A stretch of 64,000 nt of DNA from Prorocentrum cordatum (Eukaryota > Sar > Dinophyceae > Prorocentrales > Prorocentraceae): assembly GCA_963575745.1 (NCBI GenBank), contig CAUYUJ010012058.1, positions 379,267 through 443,266 on the forward strand. The letters are read 5' to 3'. Position numbers and translations under genes: made by a program. The first letter of the stretch is position 1, and the number at the start of each line of letters is the position of its first letter. Below, piece by piece: positions 20,520-28,614 of this stretch. The notes beneath the pieces were generated by a model that was not told the origin of the DNA, ran no database searches, and saw nothing but the letters and a program-made list of their open reading frames with translations.

Positions 20520-21180
20520 ATGAGTCACCTTTCCCAGGTGTGCCCTTGCGTCCCTGCCTCTTCGGTCCATCCGCAACCACTTTCGATGGCCAGCCCCGCT
20601 CGAAGAGCCTCGACATGGGCGCCCAAGGGTCCTGCGTCCTCACCGCGCATCCTCACTGCAGTCAGCCCGCCTGGTTAGGACGCGCGCCTTTACCTAGGAT
20701 GCCCTTGTGTCCTTGCCTCTGAGGCCCGTCCTTGCCATTATCACTGGTCGCCCGCCGCCCAAAAAATCCCAACTTCGGCCTCCAAGGGTCTAGCGTCCTT
20801 ATCACCCGTCCTTAATACACGTTTTGACTGTACTAAGTCAACGCGCCTAGTTAGGACGCGCGCCTTTACCTAGGGTGCCCTTGTGTCCTCGCCTCTGCGT
20901 CCCGTCCTTTGACGTTGTCACTGGCCTCTCGCCGGTTAGGGTACCCTGCGTCATTGGGGCTTGGGTCGCCTGCCGCCCCAAAGTCCCAACTTCGGCCTCC
21001 AAGGGTCTTGCGTCCTTACCACCCGTCCTTCATACAGTCGGCCTTGATTAGTAGGTCGACCCTGCCAAGTCAAGGGTACCCTTGTGTCCTGTCTTCAGAA
21101 AGCCGTGCCTTTACATTCCCACTACGGCAATGTATCCATCTGAAGGGTCATTGTGTCCTCTCGCGTGTCCTCGCCAATCA
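20520..21180 (+). repeat. Tandem repeat, unit about 160-200 bp, four degenerate copies
   Basis: The marker GTGCCCTTGTGTCC..GCCTCTG recurs at 20,536, 20,696, 20,872 and 21,073. CCCAACTTCGGCCTCCAAGG and GTCCTTA.CACCCGTCCTT.A recur in the same order. No gene. Confidence 0.8.
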
Positions 21181-21374
21181 AGCCGGACTGTACACCTTTT
21201 GACTGTACCAGTTCTGATTGTAAAATGTGCGTTCCCCACATCGGTTCCGCCCAGTCACTCGAGCCACACATTTGGGGGGTGCGTCGTCATGACGTCAGCT
21301 TCGGGCCGTCGCCTGGAAACCGAGGGAGAAGAGCGCTGCGCGAAGAGACGGCGAGAGGGCTTGCAGGGCTGCGC

Positions 21375-21540
21375 TCCAATTCGATTCGATTGGATCTCGA
21401 TGGATTCCGATTCCGATTCGATTCGACTTCGGATACAAGTTTGGATTCCGATTTTGCAACGAGGTCTTACTTCTCCGCCGATTTCCGCCGATTCGATTAC
21501 TTCCGACCTGGCTGCCGACATATCGATTCGATTCTGTGAT
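21375..21540 (+). repeat. GATTC-type pentamer repeat
   Basis: CGATTCGATT and GATTCCGATTCC words, with a following segment (CCGCCGATTTCCGCCG ... CGATTCGATTCTG) resembling 420-510. Confidence 0.6.
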
Positions 21541-22350
21541 TTTTGGGAGCTTACAGGGGGCGCCGAGTTGCAGCCCAGTTGTGCGGTGCGACGCTGTCGT
21601 CGCCCCCCCCTCTTCTCCTATTCTCGCAAGTTGTTTCCCCACTAGTATCAGCATTGGTACCCGCGGTCCTGCCCCCCCTCCTCCAGGCGAAAGTCTCTGT
21701 CGATTCTGGCGTGTTTTGGGGGTTTAGCGGATATTGTCCAATGCGTTTTCGATTGGTGTATATTGTTCTGGTGTGTTTTCCATGCAACATGTGGCCAACA
21801 TATATGCACCAATCCGCCAGGGCAGGTTTCGCGCCTTATTGGTGGATATTTTGAGGGCGGTTTTCCGGCCCGCGCTGTCAGGGCCCGCCCGTCTTTTCAG
21901 AGCCGCTTCACGCGGGGTGCCGTGCCCCGCTGCTTTTCCCGACGGTGGGATCCCGTGCGCAGTGCAGCGCGTATTACCTTCGTCCTACCTCGCCCTGCCG
22001 TAGACAGCCTGCCCGCGCTGGCACCTTGAAAAATGCAGATCCGCATGAATGTGGCGCGTGCATTCATGCATTGTTCCAGCGAAACGCCTTACCGAATATA
22101 CTTCACCCTTCCATCCTGTTCAGGGGGGGGTCCCAGGATCTAGGGCGATGAAGAGGGGGAGGGAAGCAGGCGGAGGAGGAGCAGGAGGACGGCGACGGTC
22201 AGGCGCGCTTATACTCGGTTCGCTTCGTCGCCCCCCCCCCCCCGCGTTCCGTGCGGCACAGCAGCGGACAGCAGTCTGGCTGTTTCGCCGTGCGCTCTGG
22301 AAGCAAAAACAAACAAGGAAGGGCACGGCCGCACGCGCAACGGCTTTCCC
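21541..22350. other. No gene seen
   Basis: Unique, moderately GC-rich sequence with short open frames only and no recognised motif. Confidence 0.4.
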
Positions 22351-22513
22351 TATATTAGGGGGCCACAAGCGAACCCTACCCCTGCCCCCCACGAGTTTTG
22401 AGGGGGAGGGTGGGGTTCACTTCGCTCGTGACCTCCCGAATCAAGTGAACCCCACCCTCCCCCTCAGAAATCGTGGGGGGTAGGGGTAGGGCTCGCATGT
22501 GGCCCCCTATATA
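22351..22513. mobile_element. Hairpin element with ~70-bp inverted arms
   Basis: Left arm 22,351-22,421 (TATATTAGGGGGCCACAAGC ...) and right arm 22,444-22,513 are reverse complements with only about six mismatches, separated by 22 bp. The whole element would fold into one long stem. Non-coding, MITE-like; no other copy seen. Confidence 0.8.
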
Positions 22514-22550
22514 TGCGCGAGTTGCCTCGCCGTCCGTTCTGCAGTGGGCA

Positions 22551-22680
22551 CTCCGCGCGGATTTCTTGGATCGGCGCGGGTCCCCCCCCCCCAGGCGGCG
22601 CCTTCGACGCCGTCCCTGGCGCGCTCCGCGCACCCGGAGGGGGGGGGCCCCGAAGATCGAAGAAATCCGCGCAGACCTCA
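22551..22680. mobile_element. Family S hairpin element, copy 1
   Basis: The ends carry CTCCGCGCGGATTTCTTGGA and its near-complement (..GAAGAAATCCGCGCAGACCTC). The core holds a CCTGGCGCGC block and a long C-run/G-run pair. Related copies are at 38,117-38,258 and 50,685-50,865. Confidence 0.7.
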
Positions 22681-22779
22681 ACTTGACACTTTGCCGGCAC
22701 AGCATAGTGAATTGAGTGATCTTGCGTACAGAAAAGAGTTTTCAACACAGTGCGATTCCTGGTAGCCCATTCTTTCGGT

Positions 22780-22822
22780 TCGGGGTCCCCGAAGATCCAA
22801 GAAATCCGCGCAGACCTCAAAG
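22780..22822. repeat. Isolated right end of family S
   Basis: GGTCCCCGAAGATCCAAGAA followed by ATCCGCGCAGACCTCAA repeats the right end of the neighbouring copy 1 without a left arm. Further isolated ends are at 45,105-45,140 and 51,604-51,640. Confidence 0.6.
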
Positions 22823-23465
22823 AAATGTGTCAGTGCTGTCTTTTCCTCTGGGGAAGCACGGCCACCACGGCCATGCTGAGGCAGCGGCGACGACTGGCAA
22901 TCATCCGCGGACGTCTTGAGTGCAACGTACCGCGTTGGCGTCTCCCGGGGCGTCTTCGATTCTCGGCCCAGGAATGGTACGTTACATAGTTTCTCTACCG
23001 CTTAGAGCAGAGTTCTTCACGCTTCGCGAATCCCCACCACCCTTGCTTGCTGGTCGCCACGGGGATCTCCACGCCACCGGGTAGGGAGTTTCGTTTCTGG
23101 CTCTTCTTCTGAGTGGCTGCTCGCGCGCTCGCTTCGCTTGCCTCTCTTTTCTTGCTGCCTAGTCGCGGCCCGACTAGTGTTCGGACGGCTTTCGACCTGC
23201 TTCGCGAGCCTGCAGACCAAAAGAGTATCCCCACCAGTTCGCAAGTAGGTCCGCTCGTAGCCCGAGCCAACTCTGCTTGTGCTGCCGGCGCCTTCACCTG
23301 CGGCCGCGACGGAAAAAGCATCCCCACCAGCCACCAGCCCGTTCAGAAGCCCTGGCCATGAGAGCTGACGGGGAAAGCGACGAAGAGACACGTGTGCTGA
23401 AGCAAAGCGGGCAGCCAGGATGAACAGAGGGATCTCTGCGAGCCCCCTGGGGCCCACGATGCGGC
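22823..23465. other. No gene seen
   Basis: Unique sequence with open frames of moderate length but no protein-like composition or domain. Confidence 0.35.
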
Positions 23466-23560
23466 GAGGGGAGGAGGCCGAGGAGGAGGAGGAGGAGAAG
23501 AAAGAGAAAGAGAAAGAGAAAGAGAAAGAGAAAGAGAAAAGAGGAGGAGGAGAAGATGAA
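23466..23560 (+). repeat. GGA tract followed by (GAAAGA)n hexamer repeat
   Basis: About nine GAAAGA units at 23,497-23,552 after a short GGA run. Confidence 0.9.
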
Positions 23561-23599
23561 GGAGGAAAAGGAGGAGGCACACCGCTTCTTGGGGCCCGC

Positions 23600-23875
23600 G
23601 TAGGTCGCTTTTGAGACCGTCTTGGGACTCTCTTGGGGCTCTCTTGGGAAACTCTTGGGGCCCTCTTGCGGCTCCTGTAAGGCCTGCCGGTCCATCTTGC
23701 AGGGCGTAGGGCGTCGATCCACGGAGGGGGGTCCTACATTTGCCTTCCCCCCTCTGGGGCCCTCAACATCGCCTCTTGAGGCCCTCTTGGGACGCTCTTG
23801 GGCCCTCTTGTGGCCGACTGGGGGGCCGCTCGGGGCTCTCTCGTGCCATATTGGGGCAATCGTGAGGCCTCACGA
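23600..23875 (+). repeat. Superfamily M satellite block
   Basis: GACCGTCTTGGGACTCTCTT and GGGGCCCTCTTG-type units in the same orientation as 4,405-4,660. Confidence 0.7.
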
Positions 23876-24129
23876 GTGCATCGGAAGCGAAAAGCCGAGA
23901 CGGCAACCATCAATGGCCTTCCTTAGGTTTTGAAGGATGTTGGCTTCGTGGGGGGTCCTGAGGGGACTCCCAGAGCACTGGGAACCGTGTAGTGACCCTC
24001 GTCGGGCCTGTTGGAGCTATGTCGAAAGCTATATTGAACCATCTTGAACTTTTTTGAACCGCTTTGGCGGCCGTAGGCCCTCTTTGGAGCCATCTTGGAC
24101 GAAAAAGGATCCCTGCCACCTCGCGAACG

Positions 24130-24405
24130 CCCGAGGAGGAGGAGGACGAAGATGAGAAGGTGGACGAAGAGGACGAGGAGGATGGCGAGGCTCATGAGAA
24201 CGGGAAGAGGAGGAGGCGGCAGGAGGAGGAGGAGGAGGAGGAGGAGGAGGAGAAGGAAGAGCGAACGAGCGACCAGGCGTGCACGCCCCGAAGACCTCGC
24301 GATCAAATTTGGCCACTCGAGCCGTCCCCGAGCCAGGCTAGAAATGGCCAAAGTAGGGGGAGGAGGCGGAGGAGGAGGAGGAGGAGGAGAGGGAGGGGGA
24401 TAGGG
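24130..24405 (+). repeat. Two GGA purine tracts
   Basis: GGA triplets at 24,132-24,255 and 24,355-24,405, separated by about 100 bp of unique sequence. Confidence 0.9.
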
Positions 24406-24407
24406 GG

Positions 24408-25262
24408 CAAGCTAGGTGCGTTCGCGTCATATCTGACGTCCTACCCCTCCCTCCCATCCCATACCATGGCGTAGATATCCTCTCGACTCGCACAGTCGGA
24501 TGTCGAGCATGGCAATGATCGCGAGAGGGTACGCGATGCATGGTAGAGCACGGCATGGCATGGCGTAGAAGAGCACGGCAGAGCGTAGCATGGCGTGGCA
24601 TTGCGTAGTGAAGGGTTGCATCGCAAAGTATAGCAACGCAACGCATGGCACCGCACAGCGGCGCAGAACACAACACCGCACAGCATAGCATGGCATGGCG
24701 CCATGTTCTTTGGAGGGTAAGTGGATCGTCTTCGAGAGGTCTGGGTTGGTCTGGAGTCGTGGCTGCATGTCCAGTTCCTTGGGCTCCCCGAAAAGCTCCA
24801 CACAAGGCGGGGCTGATTGAGAGCACCCACTGGCTTTGCTTTCAACATCGCCTTCTCAAAGCAGAAACGTGGCTCCCGCTAGATACTTCCTGAAAGCGAC
24901 GACGCCCCCCAAAGGGGGGCTTCTGCGGCCCTGTGTAATCACTTCCGATGGTTTTTTCGGGGGGACATTTTTTTAGATTTTGGGGTCTATTTGGAAGGAA
25001 GGCCATCGCTGCAGCGAGAGCGCGATTCGGAACGAGCGGGAGCGCGGAAATGGCCAGAGCACGATTCGGAACGAGCGGAAGCCCGAAAATGAGGCCAGCG
25101 CTTCAGCGGGAGCAGCATTTTGAAAAAGGCTATAGCGAAAAACCCGCTTCCCGGGAATCCAGTGTTTGAGAAAACGATACGCGGGTGGGTGGTGGGTGGG
25201 CGGAAATCTTCCGGACGTCATCAGGGGAGAGAGGAGGGTAGTGCTCATATTGTGTAATTTTA
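24408..25262 (+). repeat. Family F composite repeat, copy 1
   Basis: In order: a CATATCTGACGTCCTACCCC head (24,428), a degenerate GGCATGGCGTAGA pentamer-rich region (24,500-24,700), a CCCCAAAGGGGGGCTTC block (24,905), an ACTTCCGA.GGTTTTTTCGG block, tandem ~40-bp units with CACGATTCGGAACGAGCGG (25,015-25,110), and a tail GAGGAGGGTAGT...TTGTGTAATT. The same order recurs at 52,633-53,590. Autonomous coding capacity is absent. Confidence 0.7.
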
Positions 25263-25720
25263 CAGGGGATGGGGAGGAGGGGGAGGAGGGGAGATAAGGA
25301 GGAGGAGGAGGAGGAGGGGAGGAGGAGGAGAGGAGGAGAGGAGGAGAGGAGGAGGAGGAGGTAGGCGGAGGAGGAGGGGAGGAGGCCAGGAGGAGGAGGG
25401 GATCGGAGGAGGGTGTGTGAGAAGCGCACCTCTGAGCTGCAACCAAGGGGCGACAGGGGATATCCCGGGCAGGAGGGCCCGCGGAGCCAGGGGAAGGGGC
25501 AGGGCCAGAGCCTTCCCCCCCCCCCCCCCTTCTTATCTTTCCCTTCCCCCTCCGTTTTTGCCCTCCTCCTTCGCCTCCCCCTCCTCCTCCTCCTCCTCCT
25601 CCTCCTCCTTCCTCCTCCTTCCTCCTCCTTCCTCCTCCTTCCTTCTCCTTCCTGTTCCTTGCTCCTTCCTCCTCCTTCCTCCTCCTTCCTCCTCCTCCTT
25701 CCTCCTCCCTCCCCCCTCCG
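25263..25720. repeat. GGA tract followed by TCC tract
   Basis: GGA triplets fill 25,263-25,420; after a unique island come a C-run and TCC/TTCC triplets (25,505-25,720). The strand bias switches within 100 bp. Confidence 0.9.
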
Positions 25721-25732
25721 TATTTTCGGGTG

Positions 25733-25890
25733 TTGACAGACCTCTTACCATGACACGTCGATTAAGGGATGGGCCGTTGTCTGTTCGCGAGGGGGCGTCG
25801 AGGCCGTCACTTTTTCCGGGTCCAGGTCCGTCGGTGACGGGCCCAGGCCGTTTTCATTAAGGGAAGGTCTACTAAAGGGAGGTTTGTCCA
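25733..25890. mobile_element. MITE-like element, family D, copy 1
   Basis: It starts TTGACAGACCTCTTACC and ends GGGAGGTTTGTCCA, inverted repeats of about 13 bp (TGGACARACCTCC). It matches 54,102-54,258 throughout (GACACGTCGATTAAGG, GGTCCAGGTCCGTCG, CAGGCCGTTTTCA). 158 bp, non-coding. Confidence 0.75.
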
Positions 25891-25920
25891 CCGCCGATCT
25901 TTGCCCTCCTCTCGGGCACT

Positions 25921-26099
25921 CGCAAACATGGATCAAGGGCGCGTGGAATAGCGACGGGTCCCGTCTCCACAAGGGGAAGTCGCGGAGTCCCGCCGCCGAG
26001 CGGGGCGGCGCCGGCCGCATTTTTGGGGAGGGCACCTCCCCCGATCCATGGATTTGGCGACCGCGCGCCAAATCCACGGGCCGCTAATCCATGTTTGCG
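25921..26099. mobile_element. MITE-like element, family E, copy 1
   Basis: Termini CGCAAACATGGAT and ATCCATGTTTGCG form a 13-bp perfect inverted repeat. Inside, 26,045-26,078 is a near-palindrome (CCATGGATTTGGCG...CGCCAAATCC). The second copy is 40,199-40,551. Confidence 0.75.
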
Positions 26100-26325
26100 C
26101 GCCCTCGATCCTCAGGCTCCCTAATTTTCCGCGTCTAACACAAAAAAATCAAGGCGCAGGTCGCTCGCCGTTGTCGAACTCTGGGGCCCCCGCCCGGCTC
26201 CAGCGCCGTCAGACAGCAGTTCAGGCTCGAGCATTGGCCCCCCCGGGGGAGAGGCGCGGTTTTTCGGAGACCCCGCATTGAATGGGTCCTTCTCCGCATC
26301 TTGTTCCCCTCCCCTTCTCCCTCAG

Positions 26326-26490
26326 AGGGGCGGAGGGACGGAGGCTTCCCCATCCACCGGCCTCACGGGACGGAAGGTTACCTGCGCCAGTGGGAGAACC
26401 GCCACGTCAAGGGGTGCCGGTGCAACTGCCCCGAGGAGTACTCGCCGGAGGAGGCAGTCGGGGAGGTGGGGGCGGAGCTGAGGGACGGAG
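26326..26490 (+). CDS. Candidate internal exon, Cys-containing protein of unknown function
   Basis: The segment lies between a good acceptor (CCCCTTCTCCCTCAG ending at 26,325) and a good donor (GACGGAG|GTACGG at 26,491). One frame reads through with protein-like content: HGTEGYLRQWENRHVKGCRC followed by NCPEEYSPEEAVGEVGAELR. The three closely spaced Cys (CRCNC) could bind metal, but no domain is recognised. The frame stays open past the donor to a stop at 26,571, so it may be longer. Other exons of this gene were not found, and nearby small transposons may have separated them. Confidence 0.38.
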
Positions 26491-26649
26491 GTACGGTAGG
26501 TCCGTTCCGTGTCGACGCGGCGGCGGTTCTTGCGCAGGCGTGCAAGGTTGAACGTTGCCAGTGGCCTTAAATCCGGCCGATGTCGAACGGTCGGTGTTGT
26601 CGGAGAGCCGCGATGGCTCAAGGTGAAGCGCTCCTCCCTGTATCATTGG

Positions 26650-26802
26650 GTCGGGCATGTCCCCCTACAGGCGGATTTTGCACGAAAAAGAAGCATCGTC
26701 CAAACAACCTGCAAACACGGTGAAAGCATACTCGAAACATCGTACCCAGACTATTTTGTTGACTATGTTCGAACATTCCTCCTGTAGAGGTACATCGGCG
26801 TC
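26650..26802. mobile_element. MITE-like element, family W, copy 2
   Basis: The left end GTCGGGCATGTCCCCCTACA pairs with a more diverged right end (CCTGTAGAGGTACATCGGCG). The interior is AT-richer than its flanks and non-coding. Confidence 0.7.
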
Positions 26803-27289
26803 ATCCCAATCTACTCATACTATATGTGCGTCGCCCCCCCAGGGGCGACGCGCGCACCGAGATATCTTATAGTATATGCGTCTTGGCGGGCGCTTTCTGG
26901 CCGCACCGCTCGGGTAACGACACACTACAAGATGGGTATACTGTATGTTCGGGTCGGACGCGCGCCTCCAAGGAGGACATATATCGGGGAAGCGTAAGAC
27001 TCGAGTAAGCTGGAACTCGGGTTTGCCGAAGTTTTTTTGGCGAGCGCGTCCTGGATTTTGACGGTCCGATTTTCGTGGGATGTTTGCAGCGGGGGCTCGC
27101 GTCAAATTTGAGATTGGGTCTCGTCATTTTTATGATGTCCCCGTCAGGCCAAGCCGAATCCCCTGTACCCAAGTCTTACGTCTACCTGGATATAGTATTA
27201 GTATGTCCCTGTGCGTCCCAACCATCGCGAAGATCGTCACGACCCGAGCTCCCGCGGTCGGGGAGCCGCCTCGGGGCCTCTGGGAACCG
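26803..27289. other. No gene seen
   Basis: Unique sequence with the repeated word GGGCGACGCGCGC near 26,845 and no recognisable protein. Confidence 0.35.
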
Positions 27290-27377
27290 CCCGGGAGCCA
27301 CGCGGGGCCCTCTTGGGGGAGGGCTGGGGCGGGGCGCTCGGAGGGGCGGGGCGACGGCTCGGCAGACGAGGCAAAGA
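27290..27377 (+). repeat. Left half of the dispersed repeat interrupted by the LINE
   Basis: It matches 20,176-20,275 up to CTCGGCAGACGAGGCAAAGA, where similarity stops and the (TCC)n tract and LINE begin. Confidence 0.75.
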
Positions 27378-27450
27378 GCCCTCCTCCTCCTCCTCCTCCT
27401 CCTCCTCCTCCTCCTCCTCCTCCTCCTCCTCCTCTTCCCCCTCCTCCGAG
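27378..27450 (+). promoter_or_regulatory. (TCC)n tract and AG: probable trans-splice acceptor for LINE ORF1
   Basis: Seventy bases of TCC end in CCTCCGAG (AG at 27,449-27,450), only 24 bp before the ORF1 ATG. The layout matches that of the two SL relic loci (pyrimidine tract, then CCG..AG), so LINE mRNA could be trans-spliced here. No SL remnant is present. Confidence 0.45.
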
Positions 27451-27474
27451 ATTCACAACGAGGAAGGTGCAGCG

Positions 27475-28614
27475 ATGGCGCCCGAGCCGCCGCCCACTCC
27501 CACGGTGCTCCGTGGGCCGCGGCGGCCCTTTTGGGCGTGCGGGAGGTGCTCGGCGGCGGCGAACTGGGCATCTCGCATTCGCTGTCAGTGCGGGAATGAG
27601 GCGCCGCTTCGGATCAGGAACGAGGCCTGGAAGGCCCACAAGGCGGCGGTCGCTGCCTTGCCATCTGGTCAGTCGGGGGCGTCACCACCGAAGAACAAAG
27701 ACAAGGATGACACCAGTAAGAGGCTCGCGGAGATGGAAAAGCTCATCAGGTCGTTCTGCAGCAAGGGGGAGCCGCCGCCTGCTGCCAGCCCGACCGTGGC
27801 TCCGTGGGCCCAGGCTACTAAGACGTCGGACATGGGCCCGCTGCTCGAGTCTGATGACGAGAAGGTCAAGCGTGAGAAGCTCACTGCGCAGCTGGGGCAG
27901 TACGAGTCGGTGCTCAAGAGTCTTCCTGGGCCCGATGAGGACCCCATTCGAGCTGCGACGATCGAGAAGATTAAGAGCATCCGGGAGCAGCAGAAGGCGC
28001 TGCGCACACCTGCGATTGCTCATCGCAGGACGGCCCAGGACTTGCACAAGGCCCGCCTGGCCCGTGCAAAGATGGAGGCCGAGATTGTGGAGAAGACCTC
28101 GCAGATGCAGAAGCTGCAAGAGACGATCGACGAGCGCAGGCTGCAGCTGGAGGCGAAGAAGCTCGAGATTGACAAGCTCGACGCGGAGTACAAGCGGACG
28201 GCTGCCCTCATTGCTCAGTCTGATGGGGAGCCGAAGCCGTCGGTCACGATCAAGCTGGAGATCAAGCCTGAGGAGTCACAGGATCCTGAAGTGCAGGCCT
28301 TCCTCGGGTCGGATAAGTGGGAGATACTCAAGCCGATCATCCTCGCGAAGATCGGGCGGCCCTCGCATGGGGGGCACGACCATGCTCCTCCTGCTGCTGC
28401 TGAGCCTCCTGGGGGCGATGTGGCCGCAGGGGACGACGACATCGACATGGAGCAGCTCAATGGGGACGACTTCGAGGCTCGAGCGGAGGCGTTCCGAGCC
28501 GCGGCAGAAGCCCTGCGAGCTGCTGTTGGTGCTGAAGCCCAGGCAGACGCCGAGCGGCAGCTGCTGCACGCCCAGGAGGCCCTCGGGGTCAAGCGGCGCA
28601 GGCAGGGGCTTTAG
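27475..28614 (+). CDS. LINE ORF1: zinc-finger and coiled-coil RNA-binding protein (379 aa)
   Basis: ORF1 proteins coat LINE RNA in the retrotransposition particle. After a Pro-rich start, residues 20-40 read WACGRC...NWASRIRCQCG, a RanBP2-like zinc finger (Cys22, 25, 37, 39), with the second Cys pair one residue closer than usual. This kind of finger is common in dinoflagellate LINE ORF1. Residues about 125-250 are a highly charged helical region with heptad character (including KMEAEIVEKTSQMQKLQET and KKLEIDKLDAEYKR), a probable trimer or dimer coiled coil. An acidic stretch (AAGDDDIDMEQLNGDD) and an Ala/Arg-rich end follow. I chose the ATG at 27,475 because the frame upstream runs through the TCC tract. 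It ends in TAG at 28,612, inside the region where the endonuclease frame (+1) is already open. Confidence 0.85.
   Translation: MAPEPPPTPTVLRGPRRPFWACGRCSAAANWASRIRCQCGNEAPLRIRNEAWKAHKAAVAALPSGQSGASPPKNKDKDDTSKRLAEMEKLIRSFCSKGEPPPAASPTVAPWAQATKTSDMGPLLESDDEKVKREKLTAQLGQYESVLKSLPGPDEDPIRAATIEKIKSIREQQKALRTPAIAHRRTAQDLHKARLARAKMEAEIVEKTSQMQKLQETIDERRLQLEAKKLEIDKLDAEYKRTAALIAQSDGEPKPSVTIKLEIKPEESQDPEVQAFLGSDKWEILKPIILAKIGRPSHGGHDHAPPAAAEPPGGDVAAGDDDIDMEQLNGDDFEARAEAFRAAAEALRAAVGAEAQADAERQLLHAQEALGVKRRRQGL

Noticed and set aside
24338-24360. SL-like word near GGCCAAAGTAGG on the minus strand
   Set aside because: The core CCATTTTGG is not preserved; similarity is within chance.
26608-26620. TGGCTCAAG, the last nine bases of the SL
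   Set aside because: Too short; no CCGTAG or pyrimidine tract precedes it.
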